Below, piece after piece: positions 43,871-51,649 of a DNA stretch of 64,000 nt. A program made the position numbers and the translations under genes. The stretch lies in the NCBI GenBank assembly GCA_965243105.1, contig CBDEUC010000003.1:558001-622000 (forward strand), in the 5' to 3' direction. How positions within the stretch are numbered: position 1 is the first letter of the stretch; each line of letters opens with the position of its first letter. A model generated the notes under the pieces. The model saw only the letters and a list, made by a program, of their open reading frames with translations, made no database searches and was not told the DNA's origin. This stretch comes from WLWS01 sp965243105. Its GTDB lineage: Bacteria > Pseudomonadota > Gammaproteobacteria > Eutrophobiales > Eutrophobiaceae.

Positions 43871-44072
43871 CGTCAGTAATTTGCAGGAGCTCTGCAAAGT
43901 CCTCTTCTTCAAAGTCAGCAGGATCAAGCAACTCTCCATCCTCGGTCTCCCATTCACCGAGAAACTCAAGCAGTTCCTCACCCGGCAGGTCTTCCCCGGT
44001 ATCGGTTTGTGAATAGGATAGTGGAGAGGTAAATATCATGATCAGCAATACCAGCCTAGGTGGGAAGTTCAT
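43863..44072 (-). CDS. small acidic exported protein
   Basis: A 69-residue protein of no recognised family. The ATG at 44072 gives the signal MNFPPRLVLLIMIFTSPLSYS. The mature part is very acidic (EDLPGEELLEFLGEWETEDGELLDPADFEEEDFAELLQ). It overlaps the upstream membrane protein gene by 17 bases and the DUF3106 gene by eight, so translation is probably coupled. Its charge is opposite to that of the next, basic product. A periplasmic partner or inhibitor is inferred only from charge and order. Confidence 0.75.
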   Translation of the reverse strand: MNFPPRLVLLIMIFTSPLSYSQTDTGEDLPGEELLEFLGEWETEDGELLDPADFEEEDFAELLQITDDE

Positions 44073-44400
44073 AGTCTTCCAACCACTCATAAAACTCGAG
44101 GTCTTCAAGTAATTCGATGTCTTCAATGTTCGAGAGTAATTCCAGTTCATCGACAACAGGTGCTTCTTCAACACCCGGGTTGGAAATAAAAACATAGACT
44201 AGCAGGGCCATGCACATCGTGGCCACTGCCCCCGCAGGTATCCAGCCCCAGGTTTGCACTGACCTGTTACGACGATCGAGAGCTCGATGCCGGGCCCGGG
44301 TGATGGCAGACAGGGTCTCACCATCAAGACCATCAATGCTGGCATCCAGGCTTTGCTTCAGGTTTCTTGTGAATGCATCATCTTGGTCCTGTTGGCTCAT
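44056..44400 (-). CDS. acidic single-span membrane protein, putative anti-sigma-like partner
   Basis: A 114-residue protein. The N-terminal half (MSQQDQDDAFTRNLKQSLDA and on) is cytoplasmic-type and helical. One membrane helix follows (WIPAGAVATMCMALLVYVFI, about 52-71), then an acidic tail of about 40 residues. DUF3619-like proteins have this plan. It begins inside the last codons of the sigma-factor gene (four-base overlap), the usual position of an anti-sigma factor, but no zinc or RseA motif is visible. The role is inferred. Confidence 0.72.
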   Translation of the reverse strand: MSQQDQDDAFTRNLKQSLDASIDGLDGETLSAITRARHRALDRRNRSVQTWGWIPAGAVATMCMALLVYVFISNPGVEEAPVVDELELLSNIEDIELLEDLEFYEWLEDYELPT

Positions 44401-44897
44401 GACCAGTGCTCTCCCAGTTCTTCACGGAGCGCATGTATGGCTCGTGAATAGTGTGTTTTTACGCTGCCTTCAGAACATTTCATTGCCTGTGCCGTTTGCG
44501 CTACATCAAGCCCCTCCCACATTCTCAGTACAAAAGCCTGGAACTGTCTTCCTGGCAACTTTTTCAAAGCCGCTTCAAGCTCATCAATGCTTTTTTCAGC
44601 GAGGATTTTTTCATCCGGTTGCCGGGCGTTGACGTCTTCCAGGCCCTGTACTGGATCTGCATCACCATCGTCGTCACCGAAATTAAACCATACGCGAAAG
44701 CGATTCCTGACAGCGTTACGCCTGTACCAGTCATTGATCTTACTTTGCAGTATGGTCTGGAACAATGGTCCCCACTCCTGTGGGTCACGGGCTGCATATT
44801 TTTGTACCAGCTTGTACATGGCATCCTGCAGGATATCCAGTGCGTCCTCTCGATTGCCGGTGGCAATCTCGGCTATTCGAAAGGCACGTCGTTCCAC
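44397..44897 (-). CDS. RNA polymerase sigma factor (sigma-70 family, ECF type)
   Basis: At least 166 residues. Region 2 is RREDALDILQDAMYKLVQKYA-like (NREDALDILQDAMYKLVQKY), then WGPLFQTILQSKINDWYRR. Region 4 is LPGRQFQAFVLRMWEGLDVAQTAQAMKCSEGSVKTHYSRAIHAL. The GTG at 44897 is the only ordinary start, but it has no ribosome site. The open frame continues 14 codons to two CTG codons (44936, 44939) preceded by AGGGG, adding a segment ending LEQFFVSVERRAFR that looks like family sequence. The true start is therefore probably CTG. It is first in a four-gene overlapping operon. Confidence 0.9.
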   Translation of the reverse strand: MERRAFRIAEIATGNREDALDILQDAMYKLVQKYAARDPQEWGPLFQTILQSKINDWYRRNAVRNRFRVWFNFGDDDGDADPVQGLEDVNARQPDEKILAEKSIDELEAALKKLPGRQFQAFVLRMWEGLDVAQTAQAMKCSEGSVKTHYSRAIHALREELGEHWS

Positions 44898-45027
44898 GCT
44901 GACAAAAAACTGCTCAAGGGTTTGTGGCTGTTCCAGCAGCTTTCCCCTATTTTATTAATATTGGACCAGTCTTTCATTATCGCCAAGTTGCCAGGCAGAG
45001 ACCAGTCCCTGCCCGGCACTCGTTTAC

Positions 45028-45453
45028 TTAACCGCCGCGACGCGATGAGCGTCGATCGAACCTCCTTTCAGCGCGATCACCACGACGGTCCATACGCCTG
45101 TCAGTCCTGTCTCCACGGCGGTCCAGCCTGTTATCAATCCTGTCTCCGCGTCGGTCGAGGCGGCTATCGATGCGGTCTCCCTGGTTGTCCAGCCGGTTGG
45201 CAAGCCGATCCCTTCCCGCCTCGCTGGCGCGTTCAGAACGTCGGTCAAGCCTGTCATTAATATTGTCACCACGATTATCAAGGCGATTGTTTATTCGGTC
45301 GCCACGATTATCGAGGCGTTGATCGATTCGGTCACCGCGCCGGTCAAGACGCTGGTCTATCCTGTCTCCCCTGTCGGGTTCTTCCGCCGTTGCCATGGGT
45401 GCTACAAGGCTGGCAGCGAGTATGCAGGTGCTGATTATCAGGGCTTTGTTCAT
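45028..45453 (-). CDS. exported protein of 11-residue Arg-Gly-Asp-rich repeats
   Basis: A 141-residue protein with a signal peptide (MNKALIISTCILAASLVAPMATA). The mature part is about ten copies of an 11-residue unit, R-G-D-R-I-D-x-R-L-D-x, with one longer central unit (SERASEAGRDRLANRLDN). Arg and Asp alternate, so the chain has near-balanced but dense charge and probably forms an extended charged helix or disordered rod. No family is recognised with certainty. It lies upstream of the sigma-factor operon on the same strand, about 90 bases before the sigma start, and could be its target or partner. Confidence 0.8.
   Translation of the reverse strand: MNKALIISTCILAASLVAPMATAEEPDRGDRIDQRLDRRGDRIDQRLDNRGDRINNRLDNRGDNINDRLDRRSERASEAGRDRLANRLDNQGDRIDSRLDRRGDRIDNRLDRRGDRTDRRMDRRGDRAERRFDRRSSRRGG
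45043..45372 (-). repeat. tandem 33-bp coding repeats
   Basis: Roughly ten degenerate 33-bp units encode the RGDRIDxRLDx repeat. Several neighbouring units differ at few bases, which points to expansion by tandem duplication or slippage. Confidence 0.85.
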
Positions 45454-45680
45454 TTGTCGGTCTCCGGTTCAGGTTTGTATTGGCTACACCCTCATTAACG
45501 CTGAGCCTGGCCGGTGGTTGACAGGCGCCCGGCAAATTTCCCGGGAGTCGACGTAAGTCCATGTTTTTATGAGATTTAAAAATGTAAATCCGGGAGTAAC
45601 CAGGGCCAGCACAAGAAAAGCTGGCCCCGCTACCATGAATATCGTACCTTCATTCACACATGCACCATGGCTGCCGGGTA

Positions 45681-46310
45681 ATGCCTGCTGATACTTACTG
45701 GTACTTTGATTTCATTTCCCCCTTTGCCTACCTGCAGCACAGGCAACTGCAGGAGCTGGACAACAGGGCCAACATTATTCCCCGCCCGGTGCTTTTCGCC
45801 GGGCTGCTGAATCACTGGGGGCAGAAAGGGCCGGCGGAAATTCCACTGAAAAGAACGTTCACCTACGAACATGCCACCTGGCTGGGAAAGCAGGTCGGTC
45901 TCGAGCTGAGGTTCCCGCCATCACACCCTTTTAATCCATTAAGAGCCTTAAGACTGAGCATAGCAATGAACAATGAAGCACAGGTGATTGATGCCATTTT
46001 TAATTACATATGGCGCGATGGCCTGGCGGTGGAAAGTGATACCGACTGGGAGCAGTTCACCATGAGTCTTGGAATCAAGGACCAGGCTAGCCTGCTTGTA
46101 CAACAGGATGTGAAAGACCGGCTCAGGTTGAATACCGAGGAGGCTATCGAGGCCGGTATTTTTGGTGTTCCTACATTAATGATCGATGAGCGCCTGTTCT
46201 GGGGACAGGATGCCACGCAAATGTATATTGATTACCTGGCTGATCCGGATTTTTTTAACAGCCCGGAAATGCGGCGCGTCAGGCAGCTGGAGTCTTCTGC
46301 GAGCAGGTAA
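45681..46310 (+). CDS. 2-hydroxychromene-2-carboxylate isomerase family protein (DsbA fold)
   Basis: A 209-residue kappa-GST/DsbA-like protein. YWYFDFISPFAYLQHRQLQEL carries the Ser that binds the glutathione thiol in HCCA isomerases. NPLRALRLSIAM and GVFGVPTLMIDERLFWGQDATQM (here GIFGVPTLMID) are typical. In naphthalene breakdown the enzyme isomerises hydroxychromene carboxylate, but orphan copies like this have other, unknown substrates. The ATG at 45681 is preferred to an upstream start that adds MHHGCRV. A small membrane protein gene follows after nine bases. Confidence 0.85.
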   Translation: MPADTYWYFDFISPFAYLQHRQLQELDNRANIIPRPVLFAGLLNHWGQKGPAEIPLKRTFTYEHATWLGKQVGLELRFPPSHPFNPLRALRLSIAMNNEAQVIDAIFNYIWRDGLAVESDTDWEQFTMSLGIKDQASLLVQQDVKDRLRLNTEEAIEAGIFGVPTLMIDERLFWGQDATQMYIDYLADPDFFNSPEMRRVRQLESSASR

Positions 46311-46319
46311 AATAACGAA

Positions 46320-46751
46320 ATGAGTAAACAACTGAAAAACAGGCTCTTCCTGTACCAGCTCACCGCGGTGTTCAGCGTTATCTTCGCCCTGACCGGATTT
46401 AGCTATAACGTCTGGCGCATGGAAATCTCGGAGAATAATAATAATGTTCGAATTGCCTGTTTTGAAATGCTAAAAGAACTGGCTTCACTGGAACAGATCA
46501 TATACAGCGCCGCCTATGATAATGACCTTGATGCCGGTAGTCCGCGAAAAGCCTGGGTCAAGGTCGGACTTGTCAACGACCTGAGTATGCTGACCTCGCC
46601 CGGTGTCGAAGCCGAGGCGGCCAGGCTCGGACAGACCTGGGCGGATAGCTGGGAGTCAATGATCGAGAGCGAAACAGACCGGGAAAAAATAATTCAATCC
46701 ATCGATGACGTAAGAACAGCCATCAAGACCTTGCTGAGTTCTCTGGAGTAA
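46320..46751 (+). CDS. uncharacterised membrane-anchored protein
   Basis: A 143-residue protein with one N-terminal membrane helix (LYQLTAVFSVIFALTGFSYNVW) and an all-helical, mildly acidic remainder that probably lies in the periplasm. No family was recognised. The gene follows the isomerase gene by nine bases and probably shares its transcript. It converges on the L,D-transpeptidase gene with 16 bases between stops. Confidence 0.7.
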   Translation: MSKQLKNRLFLYQLTAVFSVIFALTGFSYNVWRMEISENNNNVRIACFEMLKELASLEQIIYSAAYDNDLDAGSPRKAWVKVGLVNDLSMLTSPGVEAEAARLGQTWADSWESMIESETDREKIIQSIDDVRTAIKTLLSSLE

Positions 46752-46767
46752 GCCTTACAGGCTGCCC

Positions 46768-47259
46768 TTACTCGCAGATTTCAACCTCCGTTCCTTCGCT
46801 GACCAGGTCAAACAGCTCGATGATGTCCTGGTTGCGCATTCGAACGCAGCCCCGGGAACCGGGTATCGACATATCTACATCGTCAGGCGTTCCGTGGATG
46901 TATATATAGCGTTGGTAGCTGTCGACGTTTCCCTCCAGGTTAAACCCGGGCTCCAGTCCACGCAGCCACATTATTCGCGTCAGTATCCAGTCCCGCTCCG
47001 GGTTGGATTGCCTCATTTCGGGCCTGTAGATTTCGCCGGTTTCCTTTCTTCCGACAAACACGGAATTGACCCTGGATGTGTCGCCGATCTTGTCGGCTAT
47101 GACATGACGACCGCGAGGCGTGCACTCACTATCCATGACTTCACCCGCACCGTTTTTGGCGGTGGATGCGGGATAACTCCTGAGCAGTTCGTTACCGGAG
47201 TACAGCTCCAGTACCTGCCGTGATATATCTACCTTGATATGAAGTCCAGGGCTACTCAT
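46768..47259 (-). CDS. L,D-transpeptidase family protein without signal peptide
   Basis: A 163-residue YkuD-fold protein. The catalytic motif is YIHGTPDDVDMSIPGSRGCVRMRN, with His, Gly and the nucleophile Cys in SRGCVRM. KVDISRQVLELYSGNELLRSYPAST is the family opening. L,D-transpeptidases crosslink peptidoglycan or attach proteins in the periplasm, yet no signal peptide or membrane helix is present with the ATG at 47259. A TTG two codons upstream changes nothing. The start overlaps the rlmD stop by eight bases. Confidence 0.88.
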   Translation of the reverse strand: MSSPGLHIKVDISRQVLELYSGNELLRSYPASTAKNGAGEVMDSECTPRGRHVIADKIGDTSRVNSVFVGRKETGEIYRPEMRQSNPERDWILTRIMWLRGLEPGFNLEGNVDSYQRYIYIHGTPDDVDMSIPGSRGCVRMRNQDIIELFDLVSEGTEVEICE

Positions 47260-48580
47260 TATCAAAAATTGCTATGGATTCGACGTGCGCGGTATGCGGA
47301 AACATGTCCATGATACCTGCAGAAACCAGTTTGAACCCTCTTTTCTGTACGAGGATCGCGGCATCCCTCGCCAGCGTTGCCGGGTTACAGGAGACGTAAA
47401 CAATCCTGCCAAGGCCGGAGAGATCCCAGTTACTGACGACTTCTTCCGCACCGCTGCGTGGCGGATCCAGCAGGAGTTTTGTAAATGCCATTTCTGGCGT
47501 GAGTGAGGCTTCCTTGTGTAAGTCCTGGGCGATGAAGTTAACGTTGTCGAGACCATTCAAGCTGGCATTTTGCCTGGCTTTTTCGACCAGGGCCTCTGAA
47601 CCTTCTATGCCTGTGACGCTGGCTGCGCGCCGCGCTATGGGCAAGGTGAAGTTTCCCACGCCGCAAAACAGGTCCAGGACATGATCGTCATCCTCAATCG
47701 CGAGGAATTCAAGTACGCGCTTGACCATTGCCCGGTTTATCTCGGTGTTGACCTGGGTAAAGTCGGTGGCGGCAAACTGAATGCGAACCTCGCCATCGTC
47801 CACCTCGTAGTAGAGCGGCGCATAATCCTCTCCTGTTATTGCTTTAACACTGTCCGGACCACCCGGTTGCATATAGACCTGGATGTTGAACCGTTCGCCA
47901 AACTCCACCATCTTCTGGCGATCTTCACCGCTTAAGGGCTCAAGGTTTCGAAAGATGAGTGCCGTGTTTGTATCATCCACGGCCACCTCTATTTGCGCAA
48001 TCCTGTTATACACTGACAGGCTTCCGATCAGCTCCGCCAGTGCATCAAGACGCTTGCCCACGGTGGGATGCAGCACCTCGCAGGTGGACAATTCAGCGAT
48101 GTAATTACTGTATTTCTCCCTGAACCCCACCAGCACCTTTTCCTTCTTCATGACATATCGCACGCCAAGGCGAGCCTTGTGTCGATATGCCCACAGCGGT
48201 CCTGTAAGGGGGGGAAGCTTTTGCCAGTCTTCAAGTCCGCCGATATGACGAAACTGTTCCTCGAGCACGCTCTCCTTGTGCGCCAGCTGCTTCTCGGCAT
48301 GCAAATGCTGCAGGCTGCAACCACCGCAAACAAGAAAGTGTGGACAGCCCGCTTCCACGCGGTCCGGTGAGGGGTCCTGCAACAGGGACTCGATGATCCC
48401 TTCTGCAAAACTTGAGCGGCTTCGGCGATAGCGGAATGTCACCGTTTCACCCGGCAGGGCGCCATCGATAAAAACAGTTTTCCCGTTGACATGGCCGATG
48501 CCCCGGCCTTCATGGGAAAGAGATTCGACTATCGTTTCAACGGCTTCAGTCGGCAGTTTTTTTCGTCGTCTACGACCCAT
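47252..48580 (-). CDS. rlmD: 23S rRNA (uracil-1939-C5)-methyltransferase RlmD
   Basis: A 442-residue enzyme with an N-terminal TRAM domain (TEAVETIVESLSHEGRGIGHVNGKTVFIDG). An iron-sulfur site follows (CPHFLVCGGCSLQHL plus an upstream Cys), then the SAM domain DLFCGVGNFTLPIA, LLLDPPRSGA and the catalytic Cys in YVSCNPATLARD. ATG 48580 gives the usual basic start GRRRRKKLP. The L,D-transpeptidase gene overlaps its end. Confidence 0.95.
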   Translation of the reverse strand: MGRRRRKKLPTEAVETIVESLSHEGRGIGHVNGKTVFIDGALPGETVTFRYRRSRSSFAEGIIESLLQDPSPDRVEAGCPHFLVCGGCSLQHLHAEKQLAHKESVLEEQFRHIGGLEDWQKLPPLTGPLWAYRHKARLGVRYVMKKEKVLVGFREKYSNYIAELSTCEVLHPTVGKRLDALAELIGSLSVYNRIAQIEVAVDDTNTALIFRNLEPLSGEDRQKMVEFGERFNIQVYMQPGGPDSVKAITGEDYAPLYYEVDDGEVRIQFAATDFTQVNTEINRAMVKRVLEFLAIEDDDHVLDLFCGVGNFTLPIARRAASVTGIEGSEALVEKARQNASLNGLDNVNFIAQDLHKEASLTPEMAFTKLLLDPPRSGAEEVVSNWDLSGLGRIVYVSCNPATLARDAAILVQKRGFKLVSAGIMDMFPHTAHVESIAIFDNE

Positions 48581-48691
48581 TGGCGCATACAGCAAGCTGG
48601 TTATGGAATTTAATTTTGTTTCGGTACAAGACTTTCACAGCATCGAGGCAAAAGGGTGGAGACTTTATGCAGATGTGATGGAAATTCCTGC

Positions 48692-49465
48692 TTATTCCCA
48701 GTTCTCCAGGAATTCCAGCAGGTGGGGCTTTGCCTCCTTGCGCAGGGTTTCACGAACGCGCTCACATTCAGCTTCGTAAGCCTGCGGTGTAAGCTGCCCC
48801 CGGATAAGCTGGTACCTGGTATAGACAAGGTAAGTGTTGAGCACATCTGATTCACAGTAATTGCGAATATGCTCAATATCCCCATCGATATAGGCATCCC
48901 AGACCTTGTCACCGCTCATTCCCAGTTTCCCGGGAAAACCCAGCATGCTGGCAACCTCGGTGAGAGGCGCAACCGAGCGATACTGGTAGCCTGCCAGTAC
49001 ATCCATCAGGTCAGTATGCCGTTCGTGAAACCGGCTCAGGTAATTATTCCACTTGAACGACTGGTCATCCTTTCCTGATTCCCAGTACCTTGGTGCCTGC
49101 ACACCGTGCAGCAGGGAGCGATAGTGAATTACCGGGAGATCAAAACCACTGCCATTCCAGGACACCAGTGTCGGCGTGTATTTTTCGATGCCTTCAAAAA
49201 ATCGCTGCAGGATTTCCTTTTCTGTTGAGCTACTGTCTCCAAGCGTCCAGACGGCAAACTTGTTGCTGGTTGCAAGCACAACTGAAATTGCGACGACCTG
49301 CTGCAGGTGGTGCCGAATGAAATCGCTGCTACCATCGGTTTCCTGTCTTCTTCGAGTAAACATGACCTCACCGGCTTCCTTGTCGGAAAGGCTGTTAAGG
49401 TTATACAGGCGCTTACCTGACTCTACGTCGGGGACAGTTTCTATATCAAATACCAGTACGTTCAT
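48692..49465 (-). CDS. PolB-like 3'-5' exonuclease
   Basis: A 257-residue stand-alone exonuclease of the DEDD type related to the proofreading domain of family B polymerases. The first acidic motif is VLVFDIETVPDVE, the second TLVSWNGSGFDLPVI and the third YCESDVLNTYLVY; these carry the metal-binding Asp/Glu residues. HTDLMDVLAGYQ lies between them. The protein is probably used in DNA repair or processing. It stands upstream of rlmD, separated by 111 bases. Confidence 0.9.
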   Translation of the reverse strand: MNVLVFDIETVPDVESGKRLYNLNSLSDKEAGEVMFTRRRQETDGSSDFIRHHLQQVVAISVVLATSNKFAVWTLGDSSSTEKEILQRFFEGIEKYTPTLVSWNGSGFDLPVIHYRSLLHGVQAPRYWESGKDDQSFKWNNYLSRFHERHTDLMDVLAGYQYRSVAPLTEVASMLGFPGKLGMSGDKVWDAYIDGDIEHIRNYCESDVLNTYLVYTRYQLIRGQLTPQAYEAECERVRETLRKEAKPHLLEFLENWE

Positions 49466-49498
49466 TGTTGCTGCGAAAGCATTTTGTGCGTCAGCTAA

Positions 49499-50407
49499 TC
49501 AGGCAGGAAATACATTGGTGGAAAGGTAACGATCGCCGCGATCACAGACAATCGTCACGATCACGGCGTCTTCGACCGTGTCAGCCAGTCTAAGTGCTGC
49601 GGAGATCGCACCGCCGGAGGAGATACCGGCAAATATGCCTTCTTCCGCTGCCAGCCGACGCGTCATTTCCTCTGCCTCGGCCTGGGTGACGTCTATCACC
49701 TGGTCAACTCTCGAACGTTCAAAAATCCTTGGCAGGTAGGCTTCAGGCCAGCGCCTGATTCCGGGAATGCTGTCATCACCGGCCGGCTGTACACCGACAA
49801 TTTGCACATCGGGGTTTTGCTCCTTGAGAAAGCGCGAAACGCCCATGCTGGTGCCGGTGGTGCCCATGGAACTGACAAAGTGTGTAATAGCGCCGTCGGT
49901 ATCACGCCAGATCTCGGGACCAGTGCCCTCGTAATGAGCCAGCGGATTATCGGGATTGGCAAACTGGTCAAGTACCAGGCCCTTGCCATCGGATTCCATC
50001 TTCTCCGCAAGGTCTCGCGCTCCTTCCATTCCCTGTTCCTGGGTGACAAGGATTATCTCGGCCCCGAAAGCCTTCATTGCTGCCTGGCGTTCTTCGCTCA
50101 TGTGTTCGGGCATGACGAGAATCATGTGATAACCCTTGATCGCCGCCGCCATCGCCAACGCAATACCAGTGTTACCACTGGTTGCCTCGATCAGTACGTC
50201 TCCCGGCTTGATGTCACCGCGACTTTCGGCCCTCTGGATCATGCTGATAGCTGGCCTGTCCTTCACAGAACCTGCGGGGTTGTTGCCTTCCAGCTTCGCC
50301 AGCAGCAGGTTTGAATCATCTTTAGCTAGTCGCTGCAAGCGAACCAGTGGCGTATTGCCCACGAAGGATTCAATAGTGGGAAATGAGTTCTTGTCTTTCA
50401 CGGCCAA
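49499..50407 (-). CDS. cysM: cysteine synthase B (O-acetylserine sulfhydrylase B)
   Basis: A 302-residue PLP enzyme making cysteine from O-acetylserine. The PLP Lys is in GNNPAGSVKDRPAISMI, the phosphate loop TSGNTGIALAMAAAIKGY is typical, and EIWRDTDGAITHFVSSMGTTGTSMGV marks the CysM group. The first codon may be TTG 50407 or GTG 50401; AGGAAG is four to five bases before the first and ten before the second. It is seven bases from rimI upstream. Confidence 0.94.
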   Translation of the reverse strand: MAVKDKNSFPTIESFVGNTPLVRLQRLAKDDSNLLLAKLEGNNPAGSVKDRPAISMIQRAESRGDIKPGDVLIEATSGNTGIALAMAAAIKGYHMILVMPEHMSEERQAAMKAFGAEIILVTQEQGMEGARDLAEKMESDGKGLVLDQFANPDNPLAHYEGTGPEIWRDTDGAITHFVSSMGTTGTSMGVSRFLKEQNPDVQIVGVQPAGDDSIPGIRRWPEAYLPRIFERSRVDQVIDVTQAEAEEMTRRLAAEEGIFAGISSGGAISAALRLADTVEDAVIVTIVCDRGDRYLSTNVFPA

Positions 50408-50413
50408 TTCTTC

Positions 50414-50890
50414 CTAATCCTCGTTAACCAGGTTTCGCGCCATGATCAGCGCATCTTCACGGCCATCGACTGCCGGGTAATATCCACTTCGTATACCAAC
50501 TTCGCCAAAGCCCGCCTTGCTGTAAAGTCTCTGCGCTCTCGTATTAGATGGACGAACCTCCAGGAATATAATTTCCGCCCGATGCTGTCCGGCAATGTGC
50601 AGCAGGTGATCAAGCATCTCCTTGCCAAGCCCTGAATTTTGCACGTCGGGATGCACACAGAGATTCAGTACGTGGGCCTCGCCAGCTGCCACCGACATGA
50701 TGCCATGGGCAACCAGTAACTCGTCGCATTCCAGGACCCAGCAACAGTATCCTACGCGCAGGCAGTCACGGAATACCGTCTCGCTCCAGGGGAAATCATA
50801 AGCTGCCTGTTCAATAGCCATAATGCCCGAAAGGTCTTCCTCGACCATCGGGCGAAAAACAAGCATCGCTTCTTCGAGCACTGCACTCAT
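50414..50890 (-). CDS. rimI: ribosomal protein alanine N-acetyltransferase RimI
   Basis: A 158-residue GNAT enzyme that acetylates the N-terminus of ribosomal protein S18. IEQAAYDFPWSETVFRDCLRVGY, the acetyl-CoA loop LCVHPDVQNSGLGKEMLDHLL, and EVRPSNTRAQRLYSKAGFGEVGIRSGYYPA with a final EDALIMARN are characteristic. Length is normal. It lies between the family-4 UDG gene and cysM. Confidence 0.93.
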   Translation of the reverse strand: MSAVLEEAMLVFRPMVEEDLSGIMAIEQAAYDFPWSETVFRDCLRVGYCCWVLECDELLVAHGIMSVAAGEAHVLNLCVHPDVQNSGLGKEMLDHLLHIAGQHRAEIIFLEVRPSNTRAQRLYSKAGFGEVGIRSGYYPAVDGREDALIMARNLVNED

Positions 50891-50944
50891 AGTCTTCCGG
50901 GCCTTTTCATATCGTCGTGGTACAGGTTATCAATATTATATTCT

Positions 50945-51640
50945 CTAGTCACAGCCGGGAGTCATGGACTGCTGGTAAACACTCATCGCCAGTTGCAAAT
51001 CCTGCCAGGATTTACGCTTTTCTCTCGGCGATCGCAGCAGGTATGCCGGGTGATAGGTGACTATTACCGGTATATCGCCACCCGGGTAGCAATATTGCTG
51101 GCCACGCATTTTTCCAATAGGAGTATCCACTTTCAGCAGGTTTTGCGCGGCTATCCTGCCGACGGCAAGGATGACTTTAGGCTGAATCATTCGCACCTGC
51201 TCGGCCAGGTAATTTTCGCACTGGCTGACTTCTTCCGGTTTCGGGTCCCGGTTATTCGGTGGCCTGCACTTGAGTATGTTGGCGATGTAAACCTGCTCAC
51301 GAGCCAGTCCGATAGCCTCAAGCATTGAATTGAGTAACTTACCGGCCCTGCCGACAAAGGGTTCCCCCTGCCGGTCTTCCTCAGCCCCGGGCGCCTCGCC
51401 AATGATTAACCAGTCTGCCGCTGTATCACCCACACCAAACACGGTTTGCGTCCGCCCCTGGTGCAATTCGCACTTCTGGCAGGCCGACACCTCATCGCGC
51501 AAGCCCTGCCAGTCCTGCTCTTCACTCCCGCCTTGCGGCATCGCTACCTTTGCCGGCAATACATCAGCCTGGGCGCGGTCCTGCCACAGCTGGATACCCA
51601 TCATATGCAGGTACTGTTGTTGTCGTGCGGAAAGGGCCAT
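50945..51640 (-). CDS. family 4 uracil-DNA glycosylase
   Basis: A 231-residue iron-sulfur uracil-DNA glycosylase. CQKC near residue 53 and the later CRPPNNRDPKPEEVSQC supply four Cys ligands. GEAPGAEEDRQGEPFVGRAGKLL is the catalytic water-activating motif, and TYHPAYLLR holds the DNA-intercalation His. It removes uracil from DNA. The N-terminal 35 residues are variable. Order UDG-rimI is common in proteobacteria. It starts nine bases after the leuA stop. Confidence 0.93.
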   Translation of the reverse strand: MALSARQQQYLHMMGIQLWQDRAQADVLPAKVAMPQGGSEEQDWQGLRDEVSACQKCELHQGRTQTVFGVGDTAADWLIIGEAPGAEEDRQGEPFVGRAGKLLNSMLEAIGLAREQVYIANILKCRPPNNRDPKPEEVSQCENYLAEQVRMIQPKVILAVGRIAAQNLLKVDTPIGKMRGQQYCYPGGDIPVIVTYHPAYLLRSPREKRKSWQDLQLAMSVYQQSMTPGCD

Positions 51641-51649
51641 TTCCTTATC

